Origin: Alphaproteobacteria bacterium
Lineage (GTDB): Bacteria; Bacteroidota; Bacteroidia; Bacteroidales; FEN-979
Reading direction: 5' to 3'
Assembly (NCBI GenBank): GCA_009928665.1
Contig: SACF01000037.1
Coordinates: 1 to 44,947 of the forward strand
Length of the DNA stretch: 44,947 bases
A program made the position numbers and the translations under genes. Of this stretch, positions 16,223 through 23,988 are shown piece by piece (positions within the stretch are counted from its first letter, which is position 1; each line of letters starts with the position of its first letter). The notes under the pieces are model-generated. The model was not told where the DNA came from, ran no database searches, and was given only the letters and a program-made list of their open reading frames with translations.

Positions 16223-16230
16223 TACATTTG
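16223..16230 (+). promoter_or_regulatory. -7 box of IgGFc-binding-type protein gene
   Basis: TACATTTG matches TAnnTTTG and lies 15 bp before the ATG at 16246. Confidence 0.5.
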
Positions 16231-16245
16231 TCATGAACAGTGATC

Positions 16246-19200
16246 ATGAGAACATTCATTATTTTTTTGTTCTCCTTTCTGATGATTCAGACGGGCTATT
16301 CCCAGACGGTGACCAACGTGGGTACCGACTTCTGGATTGCCTTTCCTGATAACACGGGAAATGTGACTCTTGAGCTGTTTATTTCGTCCAACTACACCAC
16401 TTCCGGGACTGTGACCTCAGCTTACCCGGGTGTCGATCAGACTTTCACCGTAATCCCCGGCTCTGTTACCAAGTTAACGATCCCTAGCGGATTACAACTA
16501 TCCTCTTACATTGAAGACAAGGGCATCCATGTTACCTCTAACGATCCTGTTTCTCTGTATGGGCTGAATAAACGAACAGGATCGACCGATGCATTTCTCG
16601 CGCTTCCGACAAATGCCCTGGGAACGGATTACAGAATCGTGACCTATTCTGTTACGACCGGCGTCTACGGCACCAGCTTCAGCGTAGTTGCGACACAAAA
16701 CGGAACGATCCTCACCATCTTTAACCATCAAACGGGTTCAACCTCCAATATCTCATTGAATCAGGGACAAACTTATGTAACAACGCACTCCATACAAGGG
16801 AATGATGTGACCGGATCAAGAATTCAATCCAACTACCCGGTTGCCGTATTCGGATCGGTTCAATGTGCAAATATTCCAGCAAACTGTACATTCTGTGATC
16901 ATATTGTAGAACAAATGTTCCCTTATTATTCATGGGGAAAAAACTTCGTCACGGTACCGCTGGCCGGTCGTGATGACAGTGGGGATATTTTCAGGATTGT
17001 GGCAGCCTCCGACGGCACCGATATTTCGATTAACGGAACCAACGTCACCACCATCAATGCCGGCGATCATTATGAAACGTTGCTTATCGGATATAATGCC
17101 ATTACAACCTCCAAGGCAACCCTTATTGCACAATTTGCCAAGGGACAAAGTTGTTCGGGACCCAATGATTTGGGTGATCCGTTTATGATGCTGATCCCCC
17201 CGAGAGAGCAATTTTTAACAAACTACACGGTGGCAACGGTCCAGGGATTTGCTTCACATTGGGTCAATGTGGTTGCTCCCGGTAATGCGCTAAATGCAAT
17301 TTACCAGGATGGTGAGCTGATTCCAGCATCTGCCTTTACTCCGATCGGGACTACCGGTTTTTACGGAGCCCGGCGATCTGTTACTGAAGAATCCCACACT
17401 TTTAACAGCTCCATTCCTTTCGGCGTGTTTTCTTATGGCTGGAACCCTGCCAATTCATATGGCTACCCGGGTGGCGGCTCCCTCTCACCCGTCGGAACCG
17501 TAAGCAACGTGACCATCTCCCCGCCTTCAGCCAGCGGGATTCTCAATGTTTCCACCCTTTGTTTCACAGCCCATGTCACCGATAACTACAACAATCCCGT
17601 TGCAGGTGTGCTCGTGAATTTCAATATCAGCGGGTTAGGTTCCCTGATCGGTAATGCCTATACCGATGCATCAGGAGATGCTCAATATTGCTATGCACGA
17701 ACGGGCGCCACTCCGGGTATCGACAATATCTACGCGGAATGTTTCGGTTTCATCTCCTCTATCTCCATGGCAAACTGGACTTTCACTCCTCCTCCCTGCG
17801 TCAACCCTACCGATCCGGGAGCCATCAGCGGCGATCAGACCGGTTGCGGCAGTTTCATTCCCACACCACTGACAAGCATCTTGCTTCCGTCGGGCCAAAC
17901 GGGGAACCTCGAATATAAATGGCAAATGTCGACAACGGGTCCCGATGCCGGTTTCGTCGATATCCCGGCATCCAATACACCCGACTATACTCCCGGAACC
18001 GTTTCACAGACCACCTGGTTTAAAAGGATTGCCCGGGTCGACTGTATGCCCGATTGGATTGGCGCTGTCGGAACCGGAGCCCTGAAAATAACCGTAATAA
18101 CCCCTGTAACTCCCTCCCTGACCATTACCGTCGATCATTCCCAGGTTTGCGCGGGAGAAGTCGTTATGGTTACGTCAACCCCGATCGAAGGCGGAAACAA
18201 TCCGGCCTATCAGTGGCAGCTAAACGGTAATCCGGTCGGAACCAACAACCCCGTCTACCTCTTTACCCCAAACGATGGCGATATCCTGACCTGCCTGCTC
18301 TTCTCTTCTGTAACCTGTACCACCAGTAATCCCGTGACCAGCAATCAGCAACAGATCAGCGTCCTTCCCCTGTTGCCGGTCGGGATCACCATTACCGCTT
18401 CGGCCAACCCGGTCTGCGAGGGAATCCCGGTCACTTTCACAGCCAATGCAGTGAATCCCGGATCAAATCCCGTGTTTCAATGGATGGTAAACGGGATCCC
18501 TGCCGGTTCCAATTTACCAAACTTCCTTTTCGCCCCGGGTAACGGCGATGCAATCACCTGTCAACTCACCGCCTCGGGTCTTTGTACCACCGGGAATCCT
18601 GCTGTGAGCAACATGATCACGATCTCTTTATTGCCTCTCCCCGATGTAACTTTTACCTGCTGCTTCGACGATAAGACCACGGTAAATGCACGGCCATTCA
18701 AGCTTAAAGGCGGACTTCCTTTGGGGGGAACGTATTCCGGTCCGGGGGTGAACTCCGTCACCGCCGTCTTCGCCCCATCCTTGGCCGGCCCCGGCACCCA
18801 CACCATCACTTACACTTATACAAATGCTCTTGGTTGTCAATCATCCAAAAATTCACTCATTCACGCATTCACTCAATCACTCATTCCCTGTGGCAACGAT
18901 CTTGTCGATATTCGTGACGGCCGTTCCTATCCCACCGTCCGGATCGGCTCGCAATGCTGGATGCAGGCCAACCTCGACTATGGGACCGCAATTCCCGGAT
19001 CAATCCACCAGACGGATAACTGCATCCCTGAAAAATACACCGGCAACTCTTCTCTCCTATATGGGACTTCATCATTTTACCAGTGGGATGAGCTTCTTCG
19101 TTATGAGCCTGATCCCGGCAGTCAGGGTTTGTGCCCGCCCGGATGGCACGTTCCCTCCGAAAGCGACTGGACTGTACTTTTCAACTACTACAATGGACAA

Positions 19201-19440
19201 AGCCGTGCCGGGGAAGCATTATGGGATCCTTACCTGAATGGATTTACTGCACAACCCAACGGGCTATTCTATCAAAATACCCTTTGGAGTTATCATGATT
19301 TTGCCGTGATATTCTGGTCTTCCACTGCTGTGGATGCCACACGTGCCTGGTCACACGGGATGAATGAAATCGATTTTTCGGTATCGTCCTACCCGGCCAT
19401 AAAAGCGGACGCTTTTCCGGTACGGTGCCTTCAGGATTAA
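16246..19440 (+). CDS. large surface protein: IgGFc-binding-like domain, Ig-like repeats, FISUMP domain
   Basis: A 1064-residue protein; the ATG at 16246 is chosen over a GTG two codons earlier because it opens the signal peptide (MRTFIIFLFSFLMIQTGYSQ). Residues about 25-410 match the IgGFc-binding N-terminal domain (GTDFWIAFPDN, VTSNDPVSLYGLNKR, DAFLALPTNALGTDY, QMFPYYSWGKNFVTVPLA). A Big_1-like domain follows (CFTAHVTDNYNNPVAGVLV), then two to three Ig-like repeats with paired Cys (YQWQLNGNPVG and FQWMVNGIPAG). The last 180 residues are a FISUMP-type domain (RDGRSYPTVRIGSQCWMQAN, GWHVPSESDWTVL, FPVRCLQD). No T9SS sorting domain is seen. It is probably an adhesin. Between the Ig and FISUMP parts lies a repetitive stretch (18851-18887) resembling intergenic spacer. 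Only 8 bp separate its stop from the convergent threonine aldolase. Confidence 0.88.
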   Translation: MRTFIIFLFSFLMIQTGYSQTVTNVGTDFWIAFPDNTGNVTLELFISSNYTTSGTVTSAYPGVDQTFTVIPGSVTKLTIPSGLQLSSYIEDKGIHVTSNDPVSLYGLNKRTGSTDAFLALPTNALGTDYRIVTYSVTTGVYGTSFSVVATQNGTILTIFNHQTGSTSNISLNQGQTYVTTHSIQGNDVTGSRIQSNYPVAVFGSVQCANIPANCTFCDHIVEQMFPYYSWGKNFVTVPLAGRDDSGDIFRIVAASDGTDISINGTNVTTINAGDHYETLLIGYNAITTSKATLIAQFAKGQSCSGPNDLGDPFMMLIPPREQFLTNYTVATVQGFASHWVNVVAPGNALNAIYQDGELIPASAFTPIGTTGFYGARRSVTEESHTFNSSIPFGVFSYGWNPANSYGYPGGGSLSPVGTVSNVTISPPSASGILNVSTLCFTAHVTDNYNNPVAGVLVNFNISGLGSLIGNAYTDASGDAQYCYARTGATPGIDNIYAECFGFISSISMANWTFTPPPCVNPTDPGAISGDQTGCGSFIPTPLTSILLPSGQTGNLEYKWQMSTTGPDAGFVDIPASNTPDYTPGTVSQTTWFKRIARVDCMPDWIGAVGTGALKITVITPVTPSLTITVDHSQVCAGEVVMVTSTPIEGGNNPAYQWQLNGNPVGTNNPVYLFTPNDGDILTCLLFSSVTCTTSNPVTSNQQQISVLPLLPVGITITASANPVCEGIPVTFTANAVNPGSNPVFQWMVNGIPAGSNLPNFLFAPGNGDAITCQLTASGLCTTGNPAVSNMITISLLPLPDVTFTCCFDDKTTVNARPFKLKGGLPLGGTYSGPGVNSVTAVFAPSLAGPGTHTITYTYTNALGCQSSKNSLIHAFTQSLIPCGNDLVDIRDGRSYPTVRIGSQCWMQANLDYGTAIPGSIHQTDNCIPEKYTGNSSLLYGTSSFYQWDELLRYEPDPGSQGLCPPGWHVPSESDWTVLFNYYNGQSRAGEALWDPYLNGFTAQPNGLFYQNTLWSYHDFAVIFWSSTAVDATRAWSHGMNEIDFSVSSYPAIKADAFPVRCLQD
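18851..18887 (+). repeat. ATTCACTC-type simple repeat inside coding sequence
   Basis: Four imperfect copies of (A/C)ATTCACTCA run in frame through the IgGFc-type gene, encoding NSLIHAFTQSLIP, exactly at the join between the Ig-like and FISUMP domains. Confidence 0.5.
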
Positions 19441-19448
19441 AAGTTCAC

Positions 19449-20468
19449 CTACGCCAGACTTTTCAACACTTGCTCGACCTGTTCCATCATCTCTTCCGTG
19501 AAATCGAGATGGGTTACAAACCGAATGCCCCGGGGGTCGAGGCTCAGGGCATGAATGTCGTTCTCTTTCAGGCGGTCAAGGAATTCCCGGGCGCTCCACC
19601 GGGCACCCAGTTTGAAAATTACGATGTTGGTTTCAACAGGGTATACCATCTCCACGTAGGGCATCGATTTCAGAATTTCACCCAGGTACCGTGCACGCGT
19701 ATGATCTTCGGCTAAACGCGTGATGTTGTGATCCAGAGCATAAATTCCAGCCGCGGCCAGGTACCCTGCCTGCCGCATTCCGCCGCCGAAGGCTTTCCGC
19801 ACCCTGCGACCCTGTTTAATAAACGATTTATCCCCGATCAGCAATGATCCGACCGGGGCACCAAGTCCTTTTGACAAACAAATGGAAACGGAATCGACGA
19901 TCGATCCATATTGAGCCGGCGTACCACCCGCTGTGGCAAGGGCGTTGAACAACCGGGCGCCGTCGAGATGAAATTTCAGGCCCTGTTTCCGGCAAACCGC
20001 TGATATCCGCTCCAACTCCCCGAAATCATAACAGGCACCACCTCCTTTATTCATGGTGTTTTCCACCTCTACCAGACTGGTCAACGGCCGGTGCGGATCA
20101 GAAGCGGGATTGATATGATCCTCCACTTCACGGGCTGTGATCAGTCCGCGCGGGCCATCGAGCAGGCATACCGAAACCCCCGAATTGCGCATCATTCCTC
20201 CACCCTCATAATAATAAACATGCGAAAAACGATGACAGATTACCTCATCGCCGGGACGGGTACGCACATTGATGGCAATCTGGTTGGTCATGGTGCCCGA
20301 CGGACAGAACAAAGCGGCTTCCATTCCGAACATTTCGGCAGCCTTTTCTTCAAGGGCATTCACGGTGGGATCGTCGCCCAATACATCGTCGCCAACCCTG
20401 GCGGCCATCATGGCTTCGAGCATCTTTTTTGAAGGCCGGGTCACAGTATCGCTTCTGAGATCGATCAT
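19449..20468 (-). CDS. ltaE: low-specificity L-threonine aldolase
   Basis: A 339-residue PLP enzyme of fold type I. It starts MIDLRSDTVTRPSKKMLEAM, has GDDVLGDDPTVNALE and FCPSGTMTNQIA (PLP-phosphate contacts), LVEVENTMNKGGG, FHLDGARLFNA (Asp contacting the pyridine ring), and the Schiff-base lysine K200 in SICLSKGLGAPVGS. The enzyme splits L-threonine and L-allo-threonine into glycine and acetaldehyde in the cytoplasm. The length is normal and all key residues are present. Upstream lies a copy of the CGTAAATC repeat. No operon partner. The symbol follows the E. coli enzyme and is used by analogy. Confidence 0.94.
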   Translation of the reverse strand: MIDLRSDTVTRPSKKMLEAMMAARVGDDVLGDDPTVNALEEKAAEMFGMEAALFCPSGTMTNQIAINVRTRPGDEVICHRFSHVYYYEGGGMMRNSGVSVCLLDGPRGLITAREVEDHINPASDPHRPLTSLVEVENTMNKGGGACYDFGELERISAVCRKQGLKFHLDGARLFNALATAGGTPAQYGSIVDSVSICLSKGLGAPVGSLLIGDKSFIKQGRRVRKAFGGGMRQAGYLAAAGIYALDHNITRLAEDHTRARYLGEILKSMPYVEMVYPVETNIVIFKLGARWSAREFLDRLKENDIHALSLDPRGIRFVTHLDFTEEMMEQVEQVLKSLA

Positions 20469-20486
20469 TGAATTTACAATTTAACG

Positions 20487-20501
20487 GATTTACGATTTAC
20501 G
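20487..20501 (-). repeat. inverted copy of CGTAAATC repeat
   Basis: The minus strand reads CGTAAATCGTAAATC, identical to 13346-13360. It lies 19 bp upstream of the threonine aldolase start. Confidence 0.5.
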
Positions 20502-20584
20502 ATTGTGTTTCAGATACCCGGTTCGCATCGGGTTTCCGGGTGCAAGGTAGCCATAATCCATCAATATCGACTACTTTACATGTC

Positions 20585-20616
20585 CTTGACTTTCAGTATC
20601 TCATTCACTATCTTTG
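20585..20616 (+). promoter_or_regulatory. promoter of small membrane protein gene
   Basis: CTTG (20585-20588), 20 bp, then TATCTTTG (20609-20616). Transcription would start about 8 nt before the ATG at 20629. Confidence 0.55.
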
Positions 20617-20628
20617 ATAAAAAAAACC

Positions 20629-21054
20629 ATGGAAAAACCACATCGAATGGCCCAGATTTATGGTTATACCACCTGTCTGGTCGCCGTGATCACCTTCCTG
20701 ATCTGCCTGGCTAATCTCATTCCGGCAATTATGGACCTGGGTGATCCCCTGCACTCAGGGAACATGTTTATCCCGGCAACTGCCCCCAGCCTCGCATCCT
20801 TTGAAAACTATAAAATGGATATTCTGAAATCGAACGTAAAAGAAGGAGAGAAATCCGAAGCTGGTTACATTCCCGATGATCAGACCCTGCGCGCCATGTA
20901 CCAGGCCGCGCTGAATGACCGGATCACCGCTGCAAAGCACAATACGAACCGGACGATCGTAGTTTCGGGACTGATCCTGGTGATCAGCGTAATCCTTTTC
21001 GCCGTGCACTGGATCTGGATGCGAAAGCTGGCAAAAACTGTCACTGCAGCCTGA
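20629..21054 (+). CDS. small two-helix membrane protein, function unknown
   Basis: The frame has a TTG at 20614, but the ATG at 20629 (MEKPHRMAQIYGYTTCLVAV) fits the promoter position and gives 141 residues. There is one hydrophobic helix at the N-terminus (GYTTCLVAVITFLICLANLI), a 70-residue hydrophilic segment rich in Asp/Glu/Lys, and a second helix near the C-terminus (TIVVSGLILVISVILFAVHW) followed by WMRKLAKTV. Similar short two-helix proteins are common in Bacteroidota and have no assigned role. Its last 14 bases overlap the end of the convergent DUF2807-like gene. Confidence 0.65.
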   Translation: MEKPHRMAQIYGYTTCLVAVITFLICLANLIPAIMDLGDPLHSGNMFIPATAPSLASFENYKMDILKSNVKEGEKSEAGYIPDDQTLRAMYQAALNDRITAAKHNTNRTIVVSGLILVISVILFAVHWIWMRKLAKTVTAA

Positions 21055-21751
21055 GTTTCCTCAGCGTCCTGATATCCGATCTGATATTTATCGAATCTGA
21101 TAAAAACGCATGATTGGAATTCAACCCGGTACAACCCAAAACAAGAGTTCCTTCACCGCGGATATTCAATCCCAGCGTATCGAATCTGTTGGTGCCATCG
21201 AGGGTGATGAATTCATTTCCGGTTGCATTGTTGGTATTAAGCAAGAAAGAACCTATTTTACAATTCTCAACGATCAGAGAAGAAACGTTGCATGTTGAAA
21301 TGTTCAGCGATTCCTGGTCAATGCCCCTGAGGGTAAGGTCACTCAGGTTGTTACAAGCCACCGAACATACTGAAGGAACAACCAGTACCACTTCAATGTA
21401 ATTTTTTTTCTCGCCGGTCAGTATCAGTAGAAGTTTGGATCCCTGGTACCATATTTTTTTCGTTTTCACAAGATCGATGTTACACCATACTGAAAAATGA
21501 TCGCCTTTTTGCAGTATCACGCTGACATTATTTTTTGCGATGATCTCGAGATCCCTGAACGATGTCAATGGAATTGCAGCATGTTTTCCAACGTTGTTTC
21601 CAGGACGGCTATTAGCATCATAAAATCCCAGCCGTGATTTGCGGCCATTCGCAATATCATCAACTGCCCGTGCGCAGATGACTTCAAAAATCACAAACCA
21701 GGTGGTGATGACCACTCCCATGATGATCAGTAAAACACTACTCTTTTTCAT
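21041..21751 (-). CDS. DUF2807-like (GIN domain) membrane-anchored protein
   Basis: The best start is the ATG at 21751 (MKKSSVLLIIMGVVITTWFV), giving 236 residues; this ATG lies inside the last codons of the GntR gene (14-nt overlap), so translation is probably coupled. One N-terminal helix anchors the protein. The rest is a run of short beta strands such as LTSFRDLEIIAKNNVSVILQ, LSDLTLRGIDQESLNISTCN and VSSLIVENCKIGSFLLNTNN, the ladder pattern of the DUF2807/GIN beta-helix proteins. These often sit in operons with GntR-regulated ABC transporters; the biochemical role is unknown. It is the last gene of the ABC-permease-GntR operon. Confidence 0.65.
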   Translation of the reverse strand: MKKSSVLLIIMGVVITTWFVIFEVICARAVDDIANGRKSRLGFYDANSRPGNNVGKHAAIPLTSFRDLEIIAKNNVSVILQKGDHFSVWCNIDLVKTKKIWYQGSKLLLILTGEKKNYIEVVLVVPSVCSVACNNLSDLTLRGIDQESLNISTCNVSSLIVENCKIGSFLLNTNNATGNEFITLDGTNRFDTLGLNIRGEGTLVLGCTGLNSNHAFLSDSINIRSDIRTLRKLRLQ

Positions 21752-22145
21752 TGCCGGAGATATTATTTCTTGATTTGAGTTCCTTGTTGAATTGTTGATA
21801 CCGCTCGGAGAGCTCATCGAAGCCGATGTTCATCAGCGATAGCTGACGAAAAATACGGGGGAGTTCATGCCCCACAAAATACTCCTTCCGCATGCTCCTG
21901 ATCCGTTCCACCGCATCGGAAGCGATGAAATGGCCCACTCCGCGCCGGTTCTGGATAATACCCCTTTGCTGCAACTGCTCATAGGCCCGCATCACCGTGT
22001 TGGGATTGACCTGAAGGTCGACTGCCAGTTCCCTGACCGAAGGAATCCGTTCCTCCTGTTTCCAGGCATCTTCCAGAATGTGATCCTCCACATAATCGAC
22101 GATCTGGAGATATATGGTCTGCCTGTCGTTGAATTCCATGGTCAT
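21738..22145 (-). CDS. GntR family transcriptional regulator, YtrA type
   Basis: A 135-residue protein. The N-terminal winged helix-turn-helix is clear: IYLQIVDYVEDHILEDAWKQ, RIPSVRELAVDLQVNPNTVM and RAYEQLQQRGIIQNRRGVGHF. The short C-terminal helical tail (about 60 residues) and absence of a large ligand domain place it in the YtrA subfamily, which usually represses the ABC transporter operon that encodes it. It lies 3 bp after the permease stop and overlaps the next gene. A 22-bp palindrome at the operon promoter is the probable operator. Start may be the first Met or the third residue (both ATG). Confidence 0.92.
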   Translation of the reverse strand: MTMEFNDRQTIYLQIVDYVEDHILEDAWKQEERIPSVRELAVDLQVNPNTVMRAYEQLQQRGIIQNRRGVGHFIASDAVERIRSMRKEYFVGHELPRIFRQLSLMNIGFDELSERYQQFNKELKSRNNISGNEKE

Positions 22146-22148
22146 GGC

Positions 22149-22934
22149 TTAGATCTCCCTTTCTTTTAACCTTAAAAATGCCACGACATACATCCCCGCA
22201 GCGAAGATCATCCACATCGTGATATTAAGTTTCTGGATTATTGCCGGAATCATGATCGTGGTATAAGAACCTCCTTTTTTTACTGAAAAATAGGTCAGGT
22301 GATCGCCAACAACAAAATAAACATAATTAAATGCCAGCGCTTTAGTAAGATTGAGCATCAGCATATGTTGAGCATAGTAATAGCCCACAAACAGTGAAAT
22401 GATGAGGAGTATCATGATCTGAAACTGGTATTTCCGGAATCGGACTGCCGAGTACAGCGCTATTGGTTGTACCAGGAGAAAAAGCATTATGGTCGGCATA
22501 AAAAAGGCATAGGCTGATTCATGCAGCGACTCCGGACCCCGCCAGATTTCTTTTATGGAAATTGCATGATCGAAAATATTCAGGGTGATCCATGCCGAGA
22601 AATAATATATGCAGGTAAAAAGAGGCACGAATAATACCAGTCCGTACAGAAGCCCGATCGAAAACTTCTCTGTCAGAGAAGCAGGTAACATCAGGGTTGA
22701 TGAGGCGTTTCCGAAATCGGACCACGACCTGAAGATCCTTGCGGAGATCAGCGTGCCGGCGATACACAAAGTGAAGGAATAAAATGCAAGGATCATCTTG
22801 TATCCCCCAACCATCGAAAGATAGACCATCAGGATGATCAGGATACCGTAGGCGATGGTGTATGATTTCCACGAACCGGCCCCATGTAACCGGATTAGCT
22901 GCCAAAAACGTTTCAGACTGAATGTTGTGTTCAT
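22149..22934 (-). CDS. ABC transporter permease of the GntR operon
   Basis: A 261-residue membrane protein with about six hydrophobic helices (TIAYGILIILMVYLSMVG, MILAFYSFTLCIAGTLISA, LLYGLVLFVPLFTCIYYF, FFMPTIMLFLLVQPIALY, FQIMILLIISLFVGYYYA and MWMIFAAGMYVVAFL), as in ABC-2-type permeases. Its start overlaps the ATPase stop by four bases (ATGA type), so the two are translationally coupled and form one exporter. The substrate is unknown. YtrA-linked transporters often respond to cell-envelope stress or peptide antibiotics, which is a general association only. Confidence 0.8.
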   Translation of the reverse strand: MNTTFSLKRFWQLIRLHGAGSWKSYTIAYGILIILMVYLSMVGGYKMILAFYSFTLCIAGTLISARIFRSWSDFGNASSTLMLPASLTEKFSIGLLYGLVLFVPLFTCIYYFSAWITLNIFDHAISIKEIWRGPESLHESAYAFFMPTIMLFLLVQPIALYSAVRFRKYQFQIMILLIISLFVGYYYAQHMLMLNLTKALAFNYVYFVVGDHLTYFSVKKGGSYTTIMIPAIIQKLNITMWMIFAAGMYVVAFLRLKEREI

Positions 22935-23782
22935 AATACCGGGATTTCGGAATGAAGAAAATGTGTTATTTTTTCAGGTACTTCAAGAGCACCATTGAAA
23001 AGGGTTTCAATGTCAACAGGGCCAGGCTCATTATCAAAGTTGGGGAGGATGCAGGCATGACCCATTTCGGTATTCCACGAATACAGCACACCGGGCATTT
23101 CCGGCCTCGTTACCGACCTTTGAAATTTAAGTCTCGATCCGATAAAGTCGAGCGACTGATGGATCATGATGCGACGGCCGGAAAGGATCAGCACATGGTC
23201 GATCAGGCTCTGAAGATCCCTTACCTGATGGGTGGAAAGAATGATGGTGCGGTCTTCGGAAAATGCAGCGGCAAGAAGACTTCTGAAGGCTGCTTTTGAT
23301 GGTATATCGAGGCCGTTGGTCGGCTCATCGAGAAACAGATAACGTGTATTGCAGGCCAGTGCGAAGGCGATCATGATTTTCTTCTTCTGGCCATATGAAA
23401 GCTTGTTCAGTTTTCCGACAGTGTTCACCTCAAGGTATTCCATGGCCCGTGTAAACTGTTCCCTGCTGAATTGCGGATAAAAAGGAGCATAAAGGCGTAC
23501 AAGGCTTTCGGCATTTATCAGCGGTAAATAGATCTCCTCAGGCAACAAGAAAATATCCTGTAAAAAACCGGGATGACGTTGTCGGGGGATCCAATGATCC
23601 AGAAAGACCTCGCCTCTTTTCGGGAAAGATAATCCGCACATTATTTTCAGAAGGGTGGTTTTCCCGGCACCGTTCTTACCAAGAAGTCCGTAGATGTGAC
23701 CCGGCTGCATGTCAAGGTTCAGGCCGGCGAAGAGACTTTCACGCTTGCTGTACCAGAAATCAAGATTGCGAATAGTGATCAT
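22931..23782 (-). CDS. ABC transporter ATP-binding protein of the GntR operon
   Basis: A 283-residue ATPase. Walker A is GKNGAGKTT at 35-43, the signature is the variant LSYGQ at 128-132, Walker B is YLFLDEP ending at 154 with the D-loop NGLD, and the switch His is in LSTHQ. The C-terminal about 80 residues (after ILSGRRIMIHQS) are a typical ABC-2 exporter tail. It is the first gene of the operon, 3-4 bp overlapping with the permease, and lies just downstream of the predicted operator. Confidence 0.93.
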   Translation of the reverse strand: MITIRNLDFWYSKRESLFAGLNLDMQPGHIYGLLGKNGAGKTTLLKIMCGLSFPKRGEVFLDHWIPRQRHPGFLQDIFLLPEEIYLPLINAESLVRLYAPFYPQFSREQFTRAMEYLEVNTVGKLNKLSYGQKKKIMIAFALACNTRYLFLDEPTNGLDIPSKAAFRSLLAAAFSEDRTIILSTHQVRDLQSLIDHVLILSGRRIMIHQSLDFIGSRLKFQRSVTRPEMPGVLYSWNTEMGHACILPNFDNEPGPVDIETLFNGALEVPEKITHFLHSEIPVL

Positions 23783-23804
23783 GATCCATAAATTTAGTGT
23801 GTTA

Positions 23805-23826
23805 GTGTATTAATGTATTAATACAC
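23805..23826. promoter_or_regulatory. 22-bp palindromic operator, probable GntR (YtrA-type) site
   Basis: GTGTATTAAT, two central bases GT, ATTAATACAC: ten perfectly complementary pairs on each side. The site lies 2 bp downstream of the minus-strand -7 box, over the expected transcription start and 22 bp before the ATPase ATG. A further half-site-like GTGTTAGTG lies at 23798-23806. The position suits repression of the operon by its own GntR protein. Confidence 0.7.
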
Positions 23827-23828
23827 CG

Positions 23829-23859
23829 CAAAGATAATGCAGAAAAATGAAAAGTCAAG
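23829..23859 (-). promoter_or_regulatory. promoter of ABC-GntR operon
   Basis: On the minus strand CTTG (23856-23859), 19 bp, then TATCTTTG (23829-23836). The start falls inside the palindrome at 23805-23826. Confidence 0.65.
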
Positions 23860-23894
23860 AAAAATTTCAGAATGCTTGATATTTTTTAAAAATG

Positions 23895-23926
23895 CTTGAC
23901 ATACTGGTCAGAATGTCATATGTTTA
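23895..23926 (+). promoter_or_regulatory. promoter of T9SS protein gene at 23989
   Basis: CTTG (23895-23898), 20 bp, then TATGTTTA (23919-23926), one mismatch from the -7 consensus. The -33 region is duplicated: AATGCTTGA occurs at 23871-23879 and again at 23891-23899. Confidence 0.5.
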
Positions 23927-23975
23927 GCATGTATTTCTTTCATCGAACATTTCTAAACCATAACATCAAAAATTA

Positions 23976-23981
23976 AGGAGG
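23976..23981 (+). promoter_or_regulatory. strong Shine-Dalgarno site
   Basis: AGGAGG seven bases before the ATG at 23989. Full SD sites are uncommon in Bacteroidota. Confidence 0.6.
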
Positions 23982-23988
23982 AAAACCC

